Origin: Rhizobium sp. Q54
GTDB lineage: Bacteria > Pseudomonadota > Alphaproteobacteria > UBA2966 > CAIVPW01
NCBI GenBank assembly: GCA_945947575.1
Contig: CAMEYM010000005.1
Location: 1 to 64,000 of the forward strand
DNA: 64,000 nt
Direction: 5' to 3'
The translations under genes and the position numbers were made by a program. Shown one piece after another: positions 25,890 through 34,188 of this stretch. The stretch's first letter is position 1. Each line of letters starts with the position of its first letter. The notes under the pieces were generated by a model that had not been told where the DNA came from, made no database searches, and saw only the letters and a list, made by a program, of their open reading frames with translations.

Positions 25890-26792
25890 CTAGGGGGTTA
25901 GCCCCAGACAACCGGCAAAAGCTTGGGCTAGGCCGCGCAGGGTGGCCCCGTAGGCGCCAGGCCCCGCCGGCTGGGCTGCCCCCAGGGAGTCGACCACCAC
26001 CAGCCGGGCGCTGGTGCCCTCCGTAAGGGCTTTACCGAGGGCCGCCGGGAACTGCGGTTCCCCGAACACACAGGCCACTCCGGCGTCAGCAATCACCGCG
26101 CGCATCGCCGCCATGCCCTTGGCGCCGGGCACTCGGTCGGGATTCACGGTGAGCGTGCCGAGGCCGCGCAGGGCGTAGCGTGCTTCCAGGTACTGGAAGC
26201 CGTCGTGCAGCGTAAGGAACGGTTGTTGCGCTGCCGGGGCCAGGAGTATGGCGAGCTCCGCGTCGAGCGCCCGCAATTGCTCGACCACCCGCACAGCGTT
26301 GGCAGCGTAGCGCGCCATGTTCTCGGGGTCGCGCTGCGCCAGCGTCGCCGCAACGAACGTGACGACTTGCTGCGCGTTGCCGACATCGAGCCAGAAGTGC
26401 ATGTCGTGCGCGTCGCCGTGGTCGTGCACATGCTCGCCGATACCTGCTTGGCGCAACTCAAGCAGCGCGAGACCCGCTGACTCGGCGAGCCCGATCACCT
26501 CGGCGCGAGTCGCGATGCTCGCAAGCGGCTTGGCGAGAAACGTCTCCAGCGCCGGCCCGACCCACAGCACGATGTCTGCGTTGGCGAGGGCGCGCGTCTC
26601 GGACGGCCGCAGGGAGTAGGTGTGTGGCGACGTCGCGTTGGGGAGCAACAGCGTCGGCACCGCGACGCCGTCCATCACCGCCGCCACCAGGCTGTGCAGC
26701 GGCTTCAACGTGACGACGACGCGGGGCGCGGCCGTGGCGGGGGCGGCGAGGGCAAGTAGCAGCGCGGCCGCGCATCCGAGAGCGTGCTTCAT
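25890..26792 (-). CDS. znuA: Zinc ABC transporter substrate-binding protein ZnuA
   Basis: 300 residues. A signal peptide (ALGCAAALLLALAAPATAAP) is followed by VVVTLKPLHSLVAAVM, ATSPHTYSLRPSE (first zinc His) and a short His-rich loop HVHDHGDAHDMHFWLD. TLHDGFQYLEARYAL and the C-terminal VCVFGEPQF-like block follow. It binds periplasmic Zn2+ for import. The start is the ATG at 26792 next to the signal peptide; a codon 18 bases upstream falls inside the Zur-like site. The permease and ATPase (znuB, znuC) are not in this window, so it is an orphan copy here. Confidence 0.88.
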   Translation of the reverse strand: MKHALGCAAALLLALAAPATAAPRVVVTLKPLHSLVAAVMDGVAVPTLLLPNATSPHTYSLRPSETRALANADIVLWVGPALETFLAKPLASIATRAEVIGLAESAGLALLELRQAGIGEHVHDHGDAHDMHFWLDVGNAQQVVTFVAATLAQRDPENMARYAANAVRVVEQLRALDAELAILLAPAAQQPFLTLHDGFQYLEARYALRGLGTLTVNPDRVPGAKGMAAMRAVIADAGVACVFGEPQFPAALGKALTEGTSARLVVVDSLGAAQPAGPGAYGATLRGLAQAFAGCLGLTP

Positions 26793-26794
26793 AG

Positions 26795-26809
26795 TGTTAT
26801 AGTGTAACA
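26795..26809 (-). promoter_or_regulatory. Putative Zur operator at the start of znuA
   Basis: A 15-bp element, TGTTA-CACTA-TAACA on the minus strand, lies immediately upstream of the znuA ATG. It resembles the AT-rich dyads bound by the zinc repressor Zur. Its position would let bound Zur block transcription or initiation. Confidence 0.55.
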
Positions 26810-26833
26810 TAAAGAAGCGCGGCGCTGAAACGC

Positions 26834-26870
26834 AGGAGCCCCCGGCCGGGTTCCCCGGCCGGGGGCTCCT
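26834..26870 (-). terminator. Strong hairpin between rpoH and znuA, likely rpoH terminator
   Basis: A perfect 17-bp GC-rich stem (AGGAGCCCCCGGCCGGG and its complement) with a 3-base loop lies 12 bases beyond the rpoH stop. The minus-strand T-tract after it is weak (GCGTTTC). It separates rpoH from znuA on the same strand. Confidence 0.75.
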
Positions 26871-26881
26871 GTTGTCGCGGC

Positions 26882-27775
26882 CTAGGCGCGGTTCTCGGTC
26901 GCTGGCAGGGTCTGCCGGTTGCTCTTCACCGCGCGTTGCAGCTTCTCGAAGGCACGCACCTCGATCTGGCGCACGCGCTCGCGGCTGATGCCGTACTCCT
27001 TCGACAGGTCCTCAAGCGTCGCGGGCGAGTCCTTCAGGCGGCGTTCCTCCAGGATGTGGCGCTCGCGCTCGGACAGTCCTTCCATGGCCGAGGCCAGCAG
27101 GCCACGGCGCAGGGTGAGCTCTTCCGAGTCGCCGATCTTAGTCTCCTGGTTCGGCGAGTCGTCCACCAGCCAGTCCTGCCACTCGCCCTCGCCATCCTCG
27201 CGCACGGGTGCGTTCAAGGAATGGTCGGGCGCCGCGAGACGGCGGTTCATGTTGACGACATCCTCTTCCGAGACCGCGAGCTTGTGCGCGATCTTGGTCA
27301 CCGTCTCGTGGTGCAGGTCGCCTTCCTCGAGCGCCTTCAACTGGCCTTTGATCTTGCGCAGGTTGAAGAACAGCTTCTTCTGCGCCGCGGTCGTGCCGAT
27401 CTTCACCAGCGACCACGAGTGCAGGATGTATTCCTGGATGGCGGCGCGAATCCACCACATGGCGTAGGTCGCCAGGCGGAAGCCGCGCTCCGGGTCGAAG
27501 CGCTTGACGGCCTGCATCATGCCGACGTTGCCTTCGGCGATGAGGTCGGCGAGCGGCAAGCCATAGCCGCGGTAGCCCATGGCGATCTTCGCCACGAGAC
27601 GCAGGTGGCTCGTCACCATCTTGTGGGCGGCATCGACATCCCCATGCTCCTGCCACTGCTTGGCGAGCATGTATTCCTCCTGCTGCTCCAGCATCGGAAA
27701 CTTCCGAATTTCCTGGAGGTAGTGGGAGAGATTGGTGTCGGGCGAAAGGTTGGGAACGAGGGACGTGGAAGCCAT
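26882..27775 (-). CDS. rpoH: RNA polymerase heat-shock sigma factor RpoH (sigma32)
   Basis: 297 residues. Region 2 has LVAKIAMGYRGYGLPLADLIAEGNVG and FDPERGFRLATYAMWWIRAAI. The RpoH box is present (GTTAAQKKLFFNLRKIKGQL), and region 4.2 ends YGISRERVRQIEVRAFEKLQ. It directs transcription of chaperone and protease genes on heat stress. The hsp20 gene of this window has a matching promoter. Confidence 0.96.
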   Translation of the reverse strand: MASTSLVPNLSPDTNLSHYLQEIRKFPMLEQQEEYMLAKQWQEHGDVDAAHKMVTSHLRLVAKIAMGYRGYGLPLADLIAEGNVGMMQAVKRFDPERGFRLATYAMWWIRAAIQEYILHSWSLVKIGTTAAQKKLFFNLRKIKGQLKALEEGDLHHETVTKIAHKLAVSEEDVVNMNRRLAAPDHSLNAPVREDGEGEWQDWLVDDSPNQETKIGDSEELTLRRGLLASAMEGLSERERHILEERRLKDSPATLEDLSKEYGISRERVRQIEVRAFEKLQRAVKSNRQTLPATENRA

Positions 27776-27813
27776 GGCGTACCCTCCCTGGTAAGCCTAT
27801 GCCAACGCTGAAG

Positions 27814-28839
27814 CTATATCGGGCTGATACGCAATGTGGAGATCAGCCGGTCTAGTTCAAGTGGCAAGGCGGACGAAAAGGACAGGTCCTCACCCCGCGT
27901 CGGATGCCGAAATCCCAGCATTCCCGCGTGCAATGCCTGTCGGTTCAGGGAATCTGCCGCGTTCTTTGCTCCCGGCCAATGGCGCAATTTGGCAAGGGGC
28001 GCCTTCCCATAGGTGGCATCCCCGACGAGCGGGTGCCCAAGATGGGCCAGGTGCACACGGATTTGATGGGTCCGTCCCGTGCCCAAGCGGCACTCGACCA
28101 GGGCCGCGAGGTCGCCGAACGCCTCGATCACCTTGTACCGGGTCAGCGCCACCCGGCCGCTGTCCCGCACCACCGCCATCTTCTTGCGGTCGCGGTTGCT
28201 GCGGCCGATGTTCGTCTCGATGGTGCCGGCCGTGGACTTCGGCACGCCCCACACAACCGCCTGGTAGACACGCTGCACCCGCCGCGTGCTGAAGTCCTCG
28301 ACCAAGGCGCGGTGGGCGACGTCGGTCTTGGCGACCACCAGCAGGCCGGAGGTGTCTTTGTCCAGCCGGTGGACGATGCCGGGCCGCCGCACCCCGCCGA
28401 TGCCCGACAGGCTATCGCCGCAATGCTCAAGCAGGGCGTTCACCAGCGTGCCGCTGCTGTTGCCGGGGGCCGGGTGGACGACCAGCCCCGCCGGCTTGTC
28501 GATGACGATGACGTCGTCGTCTTCGTAGACAACGACGAGGGGGATCTTCTCGGCGAGCGGCGTCGCCGGCTCCGGCGCCGGCACGGTGACGACGAAGCGC
28601 TGGCCGGGTTTGACCCCCTGGGAGGGGTCCGTTACCGTCGCGCCGTTCTCGACCAGCACGCGGCCCTCCTGGATCAGGGCCTTGAGACGCGCGCGCGACT
28701 GACCGGCAACATGGAGCGCCAGCCACCGGTCCAGGCGCGTTCCAGCCTCGTCAGCCACGACCGGATCGGTGCGCATCACGCTGTCGCTGCTGTCCGCGCG
28801 GGCGGTGCTCTTCGGTTCCAACTTCACGGATTTCGACAT
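27814..28839 (-). CDS. RluA/RluD family 23S rRNA pseudouridine synthase
   Basis: 341 residues. An N-terminal S4-like domain (TRLDRWLALHVAGQSRARLKALIQEGRVLVENG) precedes the catalytic domain. That domain carries HRLDKDTSGLLVVAKT (catalytic Asp), YQAVVWGVP and GRTHQIRVHLAHLGHPLVGD. The architecture is that of RluD, which modifies helix 69 of 23S rRNA. I start it at the ATG at 28839; a longer frame runs antisense through the next genes. Only 12 bases separate it from the divergent small membrane protein. Confidence 0.9.
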   Translation of the reverse strand: MSKSVKLEPKSTARADSSDSVMRTDPVVADEAGTRLDRWLALHVAGQSRARLKALIQEGRVLVENGATVTDPSQGVKPGQRFVVTVPAPEPATPLAEKIPLVVVYEDDDVIVIDKPAGLVVHPAPGNSSGTLVNALLEHCGDSLSGIGGVRRPGIVHRLDKDTSGLLVVAKTDVAHRALVEDFSTRRVQRVYQAVVWGVPKSTAGTIETNIGRSNRDRKKMAVVRDSGRVALTRYKVIEAFGDLAALVECRLGTGRTHQIRVHLAHLGHPLVGDATYGKAPLAKLRHWPGAKNAADSLNRQALHAGMLGFRHPTRGEDLSFSSALPLELDRLISTLRISPI

Positions 28840-28851
28840 CGGTCGTCGTAG

Positions 28852-29151
28852 ATGGTGCAAGAGCAGAATATCCGCGTCCTCAAGGCGATCGTCATCATTA
28901 TGGGGCTGGTGATCGTCTTCGGCCTCGGCGTGCTGCTGGTGGCCATCGGCCGCGAGGTCTCGAGCGCCAGCGCCAGCCGCGCCTTCGATCCCACCGAGCT
29001 CAAGCTGCCGGCGGGCGCGCGGGTGATCGAGATCGAGATCGACGGCGACCGCCTGGCTGTCCTGCTCGATCTGGGGGACGGCCGCCAGCTCATCCAGCTG
29101 TTCGACGCCCGCACCGGGGCGGCGCAGGGCGCCGTCACCATCCAACCATGA
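28852..29151 (+). CDS. Small single-pass membrane protein, DUF6476-like
   Basis: 99 residues. One membrane helix near residues 10-32 (LKAIVIIMGLVIVFGLGVLLVAI) is followed by a small domain with LPAGARVIEIEIDGDRLAVLLDLGDGRQLIQLFD. This matches my recollection of the alphaproteobacterial DUF6476 family. The function is unknown. Its end overlaps the start of the JAMM peptidase gene by four bases. Confidence 0.65.
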   Translation: MVQEQNIRVLKAIVIIMGLVIVFGLGVLLVAIGREVSSASASRAFDPTELKLPAGARVIEIEIDGDRLAVLLDLGDGRQLIQLFDARTGAAQGAVTIQP

Positions 29152-29573
29152 CGGTGACCGCGGTCGAGCTGGCCGCGGCCGATCTGGCCGCCCTGGCTCG
29201 CGCCGCCACGGACGCATTCCCCGAGGAAGCATGCGCGCTCTTCGAAGGCTGGCGCGCCGCGGCCGTCGTACGCGTCGCCCGAGTGCACTTGGCGCCCAAT
29301 GTCGCCGAGGATCGCCGGCGGGGATTCGAGGTAGACCCGCGCCTGCTGTTGCGCCTGCATCGCGAGCTGCGCGGCAGCGATCGCGACATCGTCGGCGTCT
29401 GGCACTCCCATCCGAACGGGAGTGCCGTGCCGTCCGGCACCGATTTGGCGCGCGCCTACGACCGGAGTCTCACGTGGGTCATCACTGCGGTCACGTCGGC
29501 GGGCGCCGGCGCCGTGCGTGCCTATCGCATCGACGCGCAATCGTTCACCGAGATCGCGATCGCGACGCCATGA
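29148..29573 (+). CDS. M67 (JAMM/MPN) family metallopeptidase
   Basis: 141 residues with a complete JAMM zinc site: an upstream Glu in FPEEACALFEG and the motif GVWHSHPNGSAVPSGTDL (HxHP-x7-SxxD). Bacterial stand-alone JAMM proteins cleave small C-terminal extensions of ubiquitin-like sulfur carriers or isopeptide bonds. There are no sulfur carrier genes next to it. It is coupled by ATGA overlaps to genes on both sides. Confidence 0.85.
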   Translation: MTVTAVELAAADLAALARAATDAFPEEACALFEGWRAAAVVRVARVHLAPNVAEDRRRGFEVDPRLLLRLHRELRGSDRDIVGVWHSHPNGSAVPSGTDLARAYDRSLTWVITAVTSAGAGAVRAYRIDAQSFTEIAIATP

Positions 29574-30625
29574 GCGCGGACTTTCGCAGCGACAACGTTG
29601 CCGGCATCGCGCCGGAACTGCTGGCAGCGATCGCCGCCGCCAACTCCGGCACCGCGTCCGCCTATGGCGACGACGAATGGACCGCCGGTCTCACGGCGCG
29701 GTTCCGCACGGTGTTCGAACGCGACGTGGCGGCCTTTCCTCTCGCCACCGGCACCGCCGCCAACGCCTTAGCCCTCTCGGCGATCACGCCGTCGTGGGGG
29801 ATCATCTATTGCCACCAGCACGCCCACATCGTCTCCGACGAATGCGGCGCGCCCGAGTTCTTTACGGGCGGCGCGCGCCTCATGCCGCTGCCCGGCGAGG
29901 GCGGCAAGCTCACCCCCGCAGTCCTGCGCGACGCCATCGCTGCCACGGCGCCGCACGGCGCCCACAACATGCAGCCCGGCGCTGTCAGCATGTCGCAGAC
30001 CACCGAGGTCGGATGTATTTACACACCCGCCGAGGTGCGCGCTCTTGCCGACGTCGCCCATGGCGCGTCGATGAAGCTGCACATGGACGGCGCGCGCCTC
30101 GCCAACGCCGTCGCGGCGCTGAAGGGTTCGGCGGCGGACATCACCTGGCGCGCCGGAGTCGACATCCTGTCCTTCGGCGCCACCAAGAACGGCGCGCTCG
30201 CGGCGGAGGCCGTCGTCTGCTTCGATGCGGACGCTGCGGCCACGTTCGCTTTCCGGCGCAAGCGCGCGGGCCAGCTGTTTTCCAAGATGCGGTTTGTCTC
30301 CGCACAGCTCGACGCCTACCTGAAGGACGGCCTGTGGCTGCGCAACGCTGGCCGCGCCAACGCGTCCGCCGCGCGGCTGGCCGCTGGCATCGGCGCGCTG
30401 CCCGGCGCCGCGTTGCTCGCGCCGGTTCAGGCCAACGAGGTGTTCGCCCGGCTGCCGGTTGGCGTCATCGCCGGGCTGGCGGAGCGGGGCTTTCGCTTCC
30501 ATCCGTGGGACCACGCGCTCGGTCCGGGCTCGATTCGCCTTGTCACCGCATTCAACACCCGCGACGAAGAGGTCGACGCCCTCCTCGCCGCGGCGCGCTT
30601 CTTCGCAGCGGTCGGAAGGAGATGA
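29570..30625 (+). CDS. Low-specificity L-threonine aldolase / beta-eliminating lyase family
   Basis: 351 residues, a fold-type I PLP enzyme. It opens with DFRSDNVAGIAPELLAAI and SAYGDDEWTAGLTARF, has a PLP-binding ATGTAANALALS, MKLHMDGARLANA (cofactor Asp), and SFGATKNGALAAEAVV with the Schiff-base Lys. It splits threonine or allo-threonine to glycine and acetaldehyde. The ATG at 29570 overlaps the previous stop. Confidence 0.9.
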   Translation: MSADFRSDNVAGIAPELLAAIAAANSGTASAYGDDEWTAGLTARFRTVFERDVAAFPLATGTAANALALSAITPSWGIIYCHQHAHIVSDECGAPEFFTGGARLMPLPGEGGKLTPAVLRDAIAATAPHGAHNMQPGAVSMSQTTEVGCIYTPAEVRALADVAHGASMKLHMDGARLANAVAALKGSAADITWRAGVDILSFGATKNGALAAEAVVCFDADAAATFAFRRKRAGQLFSKMRFVSAQLDAYLKDGLWLRNAGRANASAARLAAGIGALPGAALLAPVQANEVFARLPVGVIAGLAERGFRFHPWDHALGPGSIRLVTAFNTRDEEVDALLAAARFFAAVGRR

Positions 30626-30629
30626 GACG

Positions 30630-31088
30630 ATGCTGTACTTGATTCTCGTTTGGCTGCACGTGGTCGCGGCCGCCGTCGCCGTCGGCACCAACGTCACCTA
30701 CGGCGTGTGGATGGCGCGCGTGCGCGGCGCCCCCGCGGCGCTGCCCTTCACTCTGGCGACGGTCAAGGTGCTCGACGACCGCATGGCCAACCCCGCCTAT
30801 GTCGCAGCGGGCATCACTGGCGTGCTCCTGGTGTGGCTCGGACCGTTCGGCTTCTCGACCCCGTGGGTCGCCGCCTCCACCGTGTTGTTCGCGATTGTCG
30901 CCGGCCTTGGCTTCTTCGCCTACACGCCGACCCTGCGCGCGCAGGTCCAGCTCGCTGTCGCCGGGCGTGCCGACACGCCGGAGTTCGCGGCGTTGGCAAA
31001 GCGTGGCGCGATGCTCGGGCCCATCCTCGGCGTCCTCGTCATCGCCATCCTGTTCCTGATGGTCGTGAAGCCGACCCTTTGGGGATAG
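30630..31088 (+). CDS. DUF2269-like integral membrane protein
   Basis: 152 residues and four hydrophobic helices (LYLILVWLHVVAAAVAVGTNV, AAGITGVLLVWLG, ASTVLFAIVAGLGFF, GPILGVLVIAILFLMVV). The opening WLHVVAAAVAVGT, with a helix-1 His, is typical of DUF2269 and related heme-binding-like membrane families. Function is unknown. It starts four bases after the aldolase stop with AAGGAG upstream. Confidence 0.7.
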   Translation: MLYLILVWLHVVAAAVAVGTNVTYGVWMARVRGAPAALPFTLATVKVLDDRMANPAYVAAGITGVLLVWLGPFGFSTPWVAASTVLFAIVAGLGFFAYTPTLRAQVQLAVAGRADTPEFAALAKRGAMLGPILGVLVIAILFLMVVKPTLWG

Positions 31089-31322
31089 GTCGCGCTCAAG
31101 TCGCGGCCGCCCCTAAGCTCCGGCGCTGCCAGCACTTTCTGGTCCGGCTCCGGCTTCGTTTTTGACACAGAAGCCTCACGCCTCTGTCACGCCCGCGCTG
31201 CTACTTGCTAGGGCGACATCGTCGGCTGTGCGCATTCGAACATCGCAGGGTGGGACGGGCGCGTACGGTCGTCCAAATCCCTGATCGAGGGCCTCGGTCT
31301 CGTCAAAGTACGGAGGGTGGCC

Positions 31323-31499
31323 ATGTTGGGCTGGGCAGTCATGTTTCTGCTGGTTGCGATCGTAGCCGGCGTTCTCGGTTTTGGCGGCGTCGCTGCCGTC
31401 TCGACCAACATCGCGCAGATCTTGTTCTTCATCTTCCTGATCGCGTTCGTGGTCTCGCTCATCGTCCACCTCGCGCGCGGACGCACCCCACCGATGTAG
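31323..31499 (+). CDS. DUF1328 small membrane protein (YtjA-like)
   Basis: 58 residues with two helices: [22 protein letters not shown] and [21 protein letters not shown]. The pattern is that of DUF1328 proteins, often induced by osmotic or envelope stress. GGAGG lies about 8 bases before the ATG. The two genes that follow are also small stress-type membrane proteins. Confidence 0.85.
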   Translation: MLGWAVMFLLVAIVAGVLGFGGVAAVSTNIAQILFFIFLIAFVVSLIVHLARGRTPPM

Positions 31500-31564
31500 C
31501 CAAGCGACGGAACGAGCACGGCCGTGACGCAATGAAACAGAACACCATGTCTGGAGGACGCAAG

Positions 31565-31894
31565 ATGCGCGAATCCCGTACTACCGACTCCCTCGCCGAT
31601 TTCGAGGCGCTGCAGGCGCAGCTCACCAAGATGCGCGCCGAGTTCGAGAAGCTGACCGAGGCGGTCGCCGACAGCCTCGACGACACCCGTGGCAAAGCGC
31701 GCAAGATCCTGCACGATGCCAAGGAATACGCGAACCAGGCCAAGGACTACGCCGTCAACGCCAAGGACTACGCGCGCGACCGCGCCGTCACGGCCGAGCA
31801 CGCCGTCGAGGACACCGTGAAGGATCACCCTTTGTCGATGCTGGCGGTCGCCGCCGGTATCGGCTTCGTCATCGGCGCGATTCTGCGGCGCTAG
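31565..31894 (+). CDS. ElaB/YqjD-like (DUF883) tail-anchored protein
   Basis: 109 residues. A long amphipathic helix with Lys/Ala/Asp repeats (AKEYANQAKDYAVNAKDYAR) leads to a C-terminal membrane anchor PLSMLAVAAGIGFVIGAILRR, the DUF883 signature. Relatives bind ribosomes at the inner membrane in stationary phase. The start at 31565 has TGGAGGA upstream; an alternative ATG at 31532 lacks one. Confidence 0.82.
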   Translation: MRESRTTDSLADFEALQAQLTKMRAEFEKLTEAVADSLDDTRGKARKILHDAKEYANQAKDYAVNAKDYARDRAVTAEHAVEDTVKDHPLSMLAVAAGIGFVIGAILRR

Positions 31895-31929
31895 GTCCCT
31901 CCCCCCAGCGCCGCCGCGGGCAGAGATCC

Positions 31930-32394
31930 ATGGTTCGCGCTCTCCTTAGGGGACTGGCGACCATGGTCGCCTTGCCCCGCGCCGCCGGAGCCGCCAAGCG
32001 CAGCATCCGGCGCGCCTCGACGACCCTTGGAGTCTACGCCGCAGCCGGTGCGCTTCTGATTGCCGGCTGCGGCTTCCTGCTCGCCGCGCTCGTCATCTAC
32101 CTGACGGCGCAGTACGGCGCGCTCTACGCCACCCTGATGGTGGGCGGCGGTCTCATGGTCCTCGGTGTCGCGATGATCGTGGTCCTCAAGATTGCCCAGG
32201 CGCGGCCACGCCGGTTCCACGCGGTCGCCCACGCCGAAGCCGCGTTCGCGCTGCCGCCCGAGGCCGCCTCGGAAGCGGACTTGTTCGAGGCCCGGCTCGC
32301 CGAGGCCACCAACAAGCACGCGGTGCCGCTGGCCCTCGGCGCCCTGGCGATCGGTGTCCTGACCGGGTTCTTGCGCGGCAAGTCCAAGAACTAG
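31930..32394 (+). CDS. Small membrane protein of the DUF1469/holin-like type
   Basis: 154 residues with helices at about 36-60 (VYAAAGALLIAGCGFLLAALVIYL), 65-90 and a short C-terminal one (ALGALAIGVLTGFLRG). This two-helix pattern after an ElaB-like gene is the usual DUF1469/putative phage holin arrangement. Nothing else here is phage-like, so it is most likely a stress-linked chromosomal gene. Confidence 0.65.
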   Translation: MVRALLRGLATMVALPRAAGAAKRSIRRASTTLGVYAAAGALLIAGCGFLLAALVIYLTAQYGALYATLMVGGGLMVLGVAMIVVLKIAQARPRRFHAVAHAEAAFALPPEAASEADLFEARLAEATNKHAVPLALGALAIGVLTGFLRGKSKN

Positions 32395-32454
32395 GCGGCC
32401 GCCGGCTCCTTGTTCCTTGATCGTCCCGCCGCGGACCGGTATCTCTGGGTCCGG

Positions 32455-32530
32455 GTCCCCTTCGTCTAGTGGCCCAGGACATCGCCCTCTCACGGCGAGA
32501 ACAGGGGTTCGACTCCCCTAGGGGACGCCA
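32455..32530 (+). tRNA. tRNA-Glu (anticodon CTC)
   Basis: The acceptor stem GTCCCCT pairs with AGGGGAC, the D arm is GTCT/GGAC, and the anticodon arm TCGCC-CTCTCAC-GGCGA gives anticodon CTC, reading GAG. The T arm is AGGGG-TTCGACT-CCCCT, and an encoded CCA ends at 32530. All stems are fully paired. Confidence 0.95.
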
Positions 32531-32598
32531 ATACTTCCAACGAGCGGCGGACTTGGCGCGGGCCGCATACGGCCAGCGTACGGCGAAGACGGAACCCG

Positions 32599-33327
32599 AT
32601 GATCGCCGCTCTTGTCGTCTTCGGCCTCGCGCTGATCGGTGTCGCCATTCTGGGTGGCCGCGTAACAGCGACCCTGGCCTCGCCGGCCACACGGCTCACG
32701 CTCTTTGGCCTTGGCGCGGCATCCCTGCTTGCGGCAGGAACCGCTGTGATTCTGACGCTGGTGCAGGCGCCGGCCCAACCAACGGCAGCGGTTCCCGCGA
32801 CCCAAACGCCGCGCATCCCGCGCGCAATGGTCGTCGGCGATGATGGTCCCGAGGGATCGATCCGGCGGTCGGACCCGTCCTTCCAAGCCGCACTCGCGGC
32901 ATTCGAGGAGCAGCTTCGCCGCCGCGGCTTCGCGGTCTCCGATGGCCGCGCGCTTTCGACCGTCAACGAGCTGGACGGGGTGCGCCGCGCAGACACGGAG
33001 ATCGTTCAGATCGCGCGCCGTCAGCAGCGCGAACCAATCGACGCCGTCGTGGTGTTCGCGCTGTTCGTGCGCCTCGAGTTCGGCCAGGGCGGGCCAACCT
33101 TGGCGGGCCGCAGCAACACGATCCTGTCGGGCCGCGGCGTCGCGACTCTGCTGCGGGCTGCGGACTCCGCCAGCGTTGGCGTCTTCGAGGCGATTTCCCC
33201 GTCGCGCTGGCCCGCCGGGTTCGACTGCGCGCGGACGTGCCAGGTCGAGGTGACAGGGGCCGAGGCGCCTCTCGTCGCCGAAGCCATTGCGGACCAAGTC
33301 GTCGCCGCGCTGAAGAACGTGCGGTAG
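32599..33327 (+). CDS. Unrecognised membrane-anchored protein
   Basis: 242 residues. Two N-terminal hydrophobic helices (IAALVVFGLALIGVAILGG and LTLFGLGAASLLAAGTAVILTLV) precede a soluble domain of about 170 residues. That domain contains FQAALAAFEEQLRRRGFAV, IDAVVVFALFVRLEF and a cysteine pair FDCARTC. I do not recognise the family. The alternating beta/alpha pattern and a lipid-facing anchor suggest a periplasmic sensor or lipoprotein-assembly factor, but this is a guess. It lies between tRNA-Glu and the quinoprotein island. Confidence 0.6.
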   Translation: MIAALVVFGLALIGVAILGGRVTATLASPATRLTLFGLGAASLLAAGTAVILTLVQAPAQPTAAVPATQTPRIPRAMVVGDDGPEGSIRRSDPSFQAALAAFEEQLRRRGFAVSDGRALSTVNELDGVRRADTEIVQIARRQQREPIDAVVVFALFVRLEFGQGGPTLAGRSNTILSGRGVATLLRAADSASVGVFEAISPSRWPAGFDCARTCQVEVTGAEAPLVAEAIADQVVAALKNVR

Positions 33328-33540
33328 CGGCTGACGCCCATCGATCGGGCTCGGTTGGCGCATGCGGCTCTTCCACTTCAGCGATGATCCCGGGATCGGA
33401 ACGTTCCTGCCGCGCCCCGTGGGCGTCGCAGCGGCGCGTCCCGCCGGCAGGGAGTGGCTGGGCTGGGCCACCTCGCAAGGTTCGGCGGCGGTCGCTTTCC
33501 GGTGATTTGCGCCCTCGGCGCGACCGGCGCACACTGGCGC

Positions 33541-34074
33541 ATGCTTTGCCCTCGCGCCTGTCGCGCTCTGCTCGCCGCCATTGTGCTCGCTTTCGCCGCG
33601 CCGGCGATGGCCCAGCCGGCCGACCCCGCCGTCGTCGAAGCCGGCATGCGCCTCTACAAGTCCGATGCCGCCGACTGCGAGTTTTGCCACGGCTGGCAGG
33701 GCCTGGGCCGCCAGCACACCGTCTTCTTCAGCGACACCGTCGCCTTCGGTCCTTCGCTGGTGGACAGCAAGATGACGCGCGAGCAGATGATCGCCGTCGT
33801 CTCGTGCGGCAAACGCGGCGGCGGTCTCATGCCGCGCTATCGCGGCGACTCCTGGTCGGCCGCCTACCGTTGCGACGGCAAGGTCGCCGCCGACATCACC
33901 GCCGCCGATCCGCCCCTGCCGTTGAACGGCCAGCGCCAGCTCACGCCGTCCCAGATCGAGGCCGTCGTCACCTACGTGCAGGCGGTCTACCAGGGCACGG
34001 GCATGAACGTGGAGAGCTGCCTCAAGTATTGGGGCACGGCCAACCGGGCCTGCGACGTCTTCGCCGGCCGCTGA
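33541..34074 (+). CDS. Periplasmic cytochrome c with extra conserved cysteines (paralogue 1 of 4)
   Basis: 177 residues. A signal peptide ends at AMAQ; the heme site is CEFCH (Cys46, Cys49, His50), and the likely axial Met is in GLMPRY. Four further cysteines occur in VSCGKRG, YRCDGK, and the C-terminal SCLKYWG...ACDVF block. The same four cysteines and spacing recur in the cytochromes at 34947, 35510 and 36034, so two disulfides are likely. It presumably shuttles electrons from the quinoprotein dehydrogenases of this island. Start ATG 33541 is directly before the signal peptide. Confidence 0.85.
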   Translation: MLCPRACRALLAAIVLAFAAPAMAQPADPAVVEAGMRLYKSDAADCEFCHGWQGLGRQHTVFFSDTVAFGPSLVDSKMTREQMIAVVSCGKRGGGLMPRYRGDSWSAAYRCDGKVAADITAADPPLPLNGQRQLTPSQIEAVVTYVQAVYQGTGMNVESCLKYWGTANRACDVFAGR

Positions 34075-34188
34075 GGCCCCTCAAGCTTCGGCTTCCTTTC
34101 AAGACTCGGTGAAGGGCAACCCCACCGCCTGGGCTGCGCGGCTGGATACTCGCCTGACCCGCGCTATACAGCTATTCTGAGGCCTTCA

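Noticed and set aside
31140-31195. A terminator after the DUF2269 gene
   Set aside because: The GACACAGAAGC/GCCTCTGTC stem is imperfect and has no T-tract on the plus strand.
31930-32394. A phage holin and hence a prophage
   Set aside because: No other phage gene is nearby, and the gene sits with chromosomal stress-type small membrane proteins.
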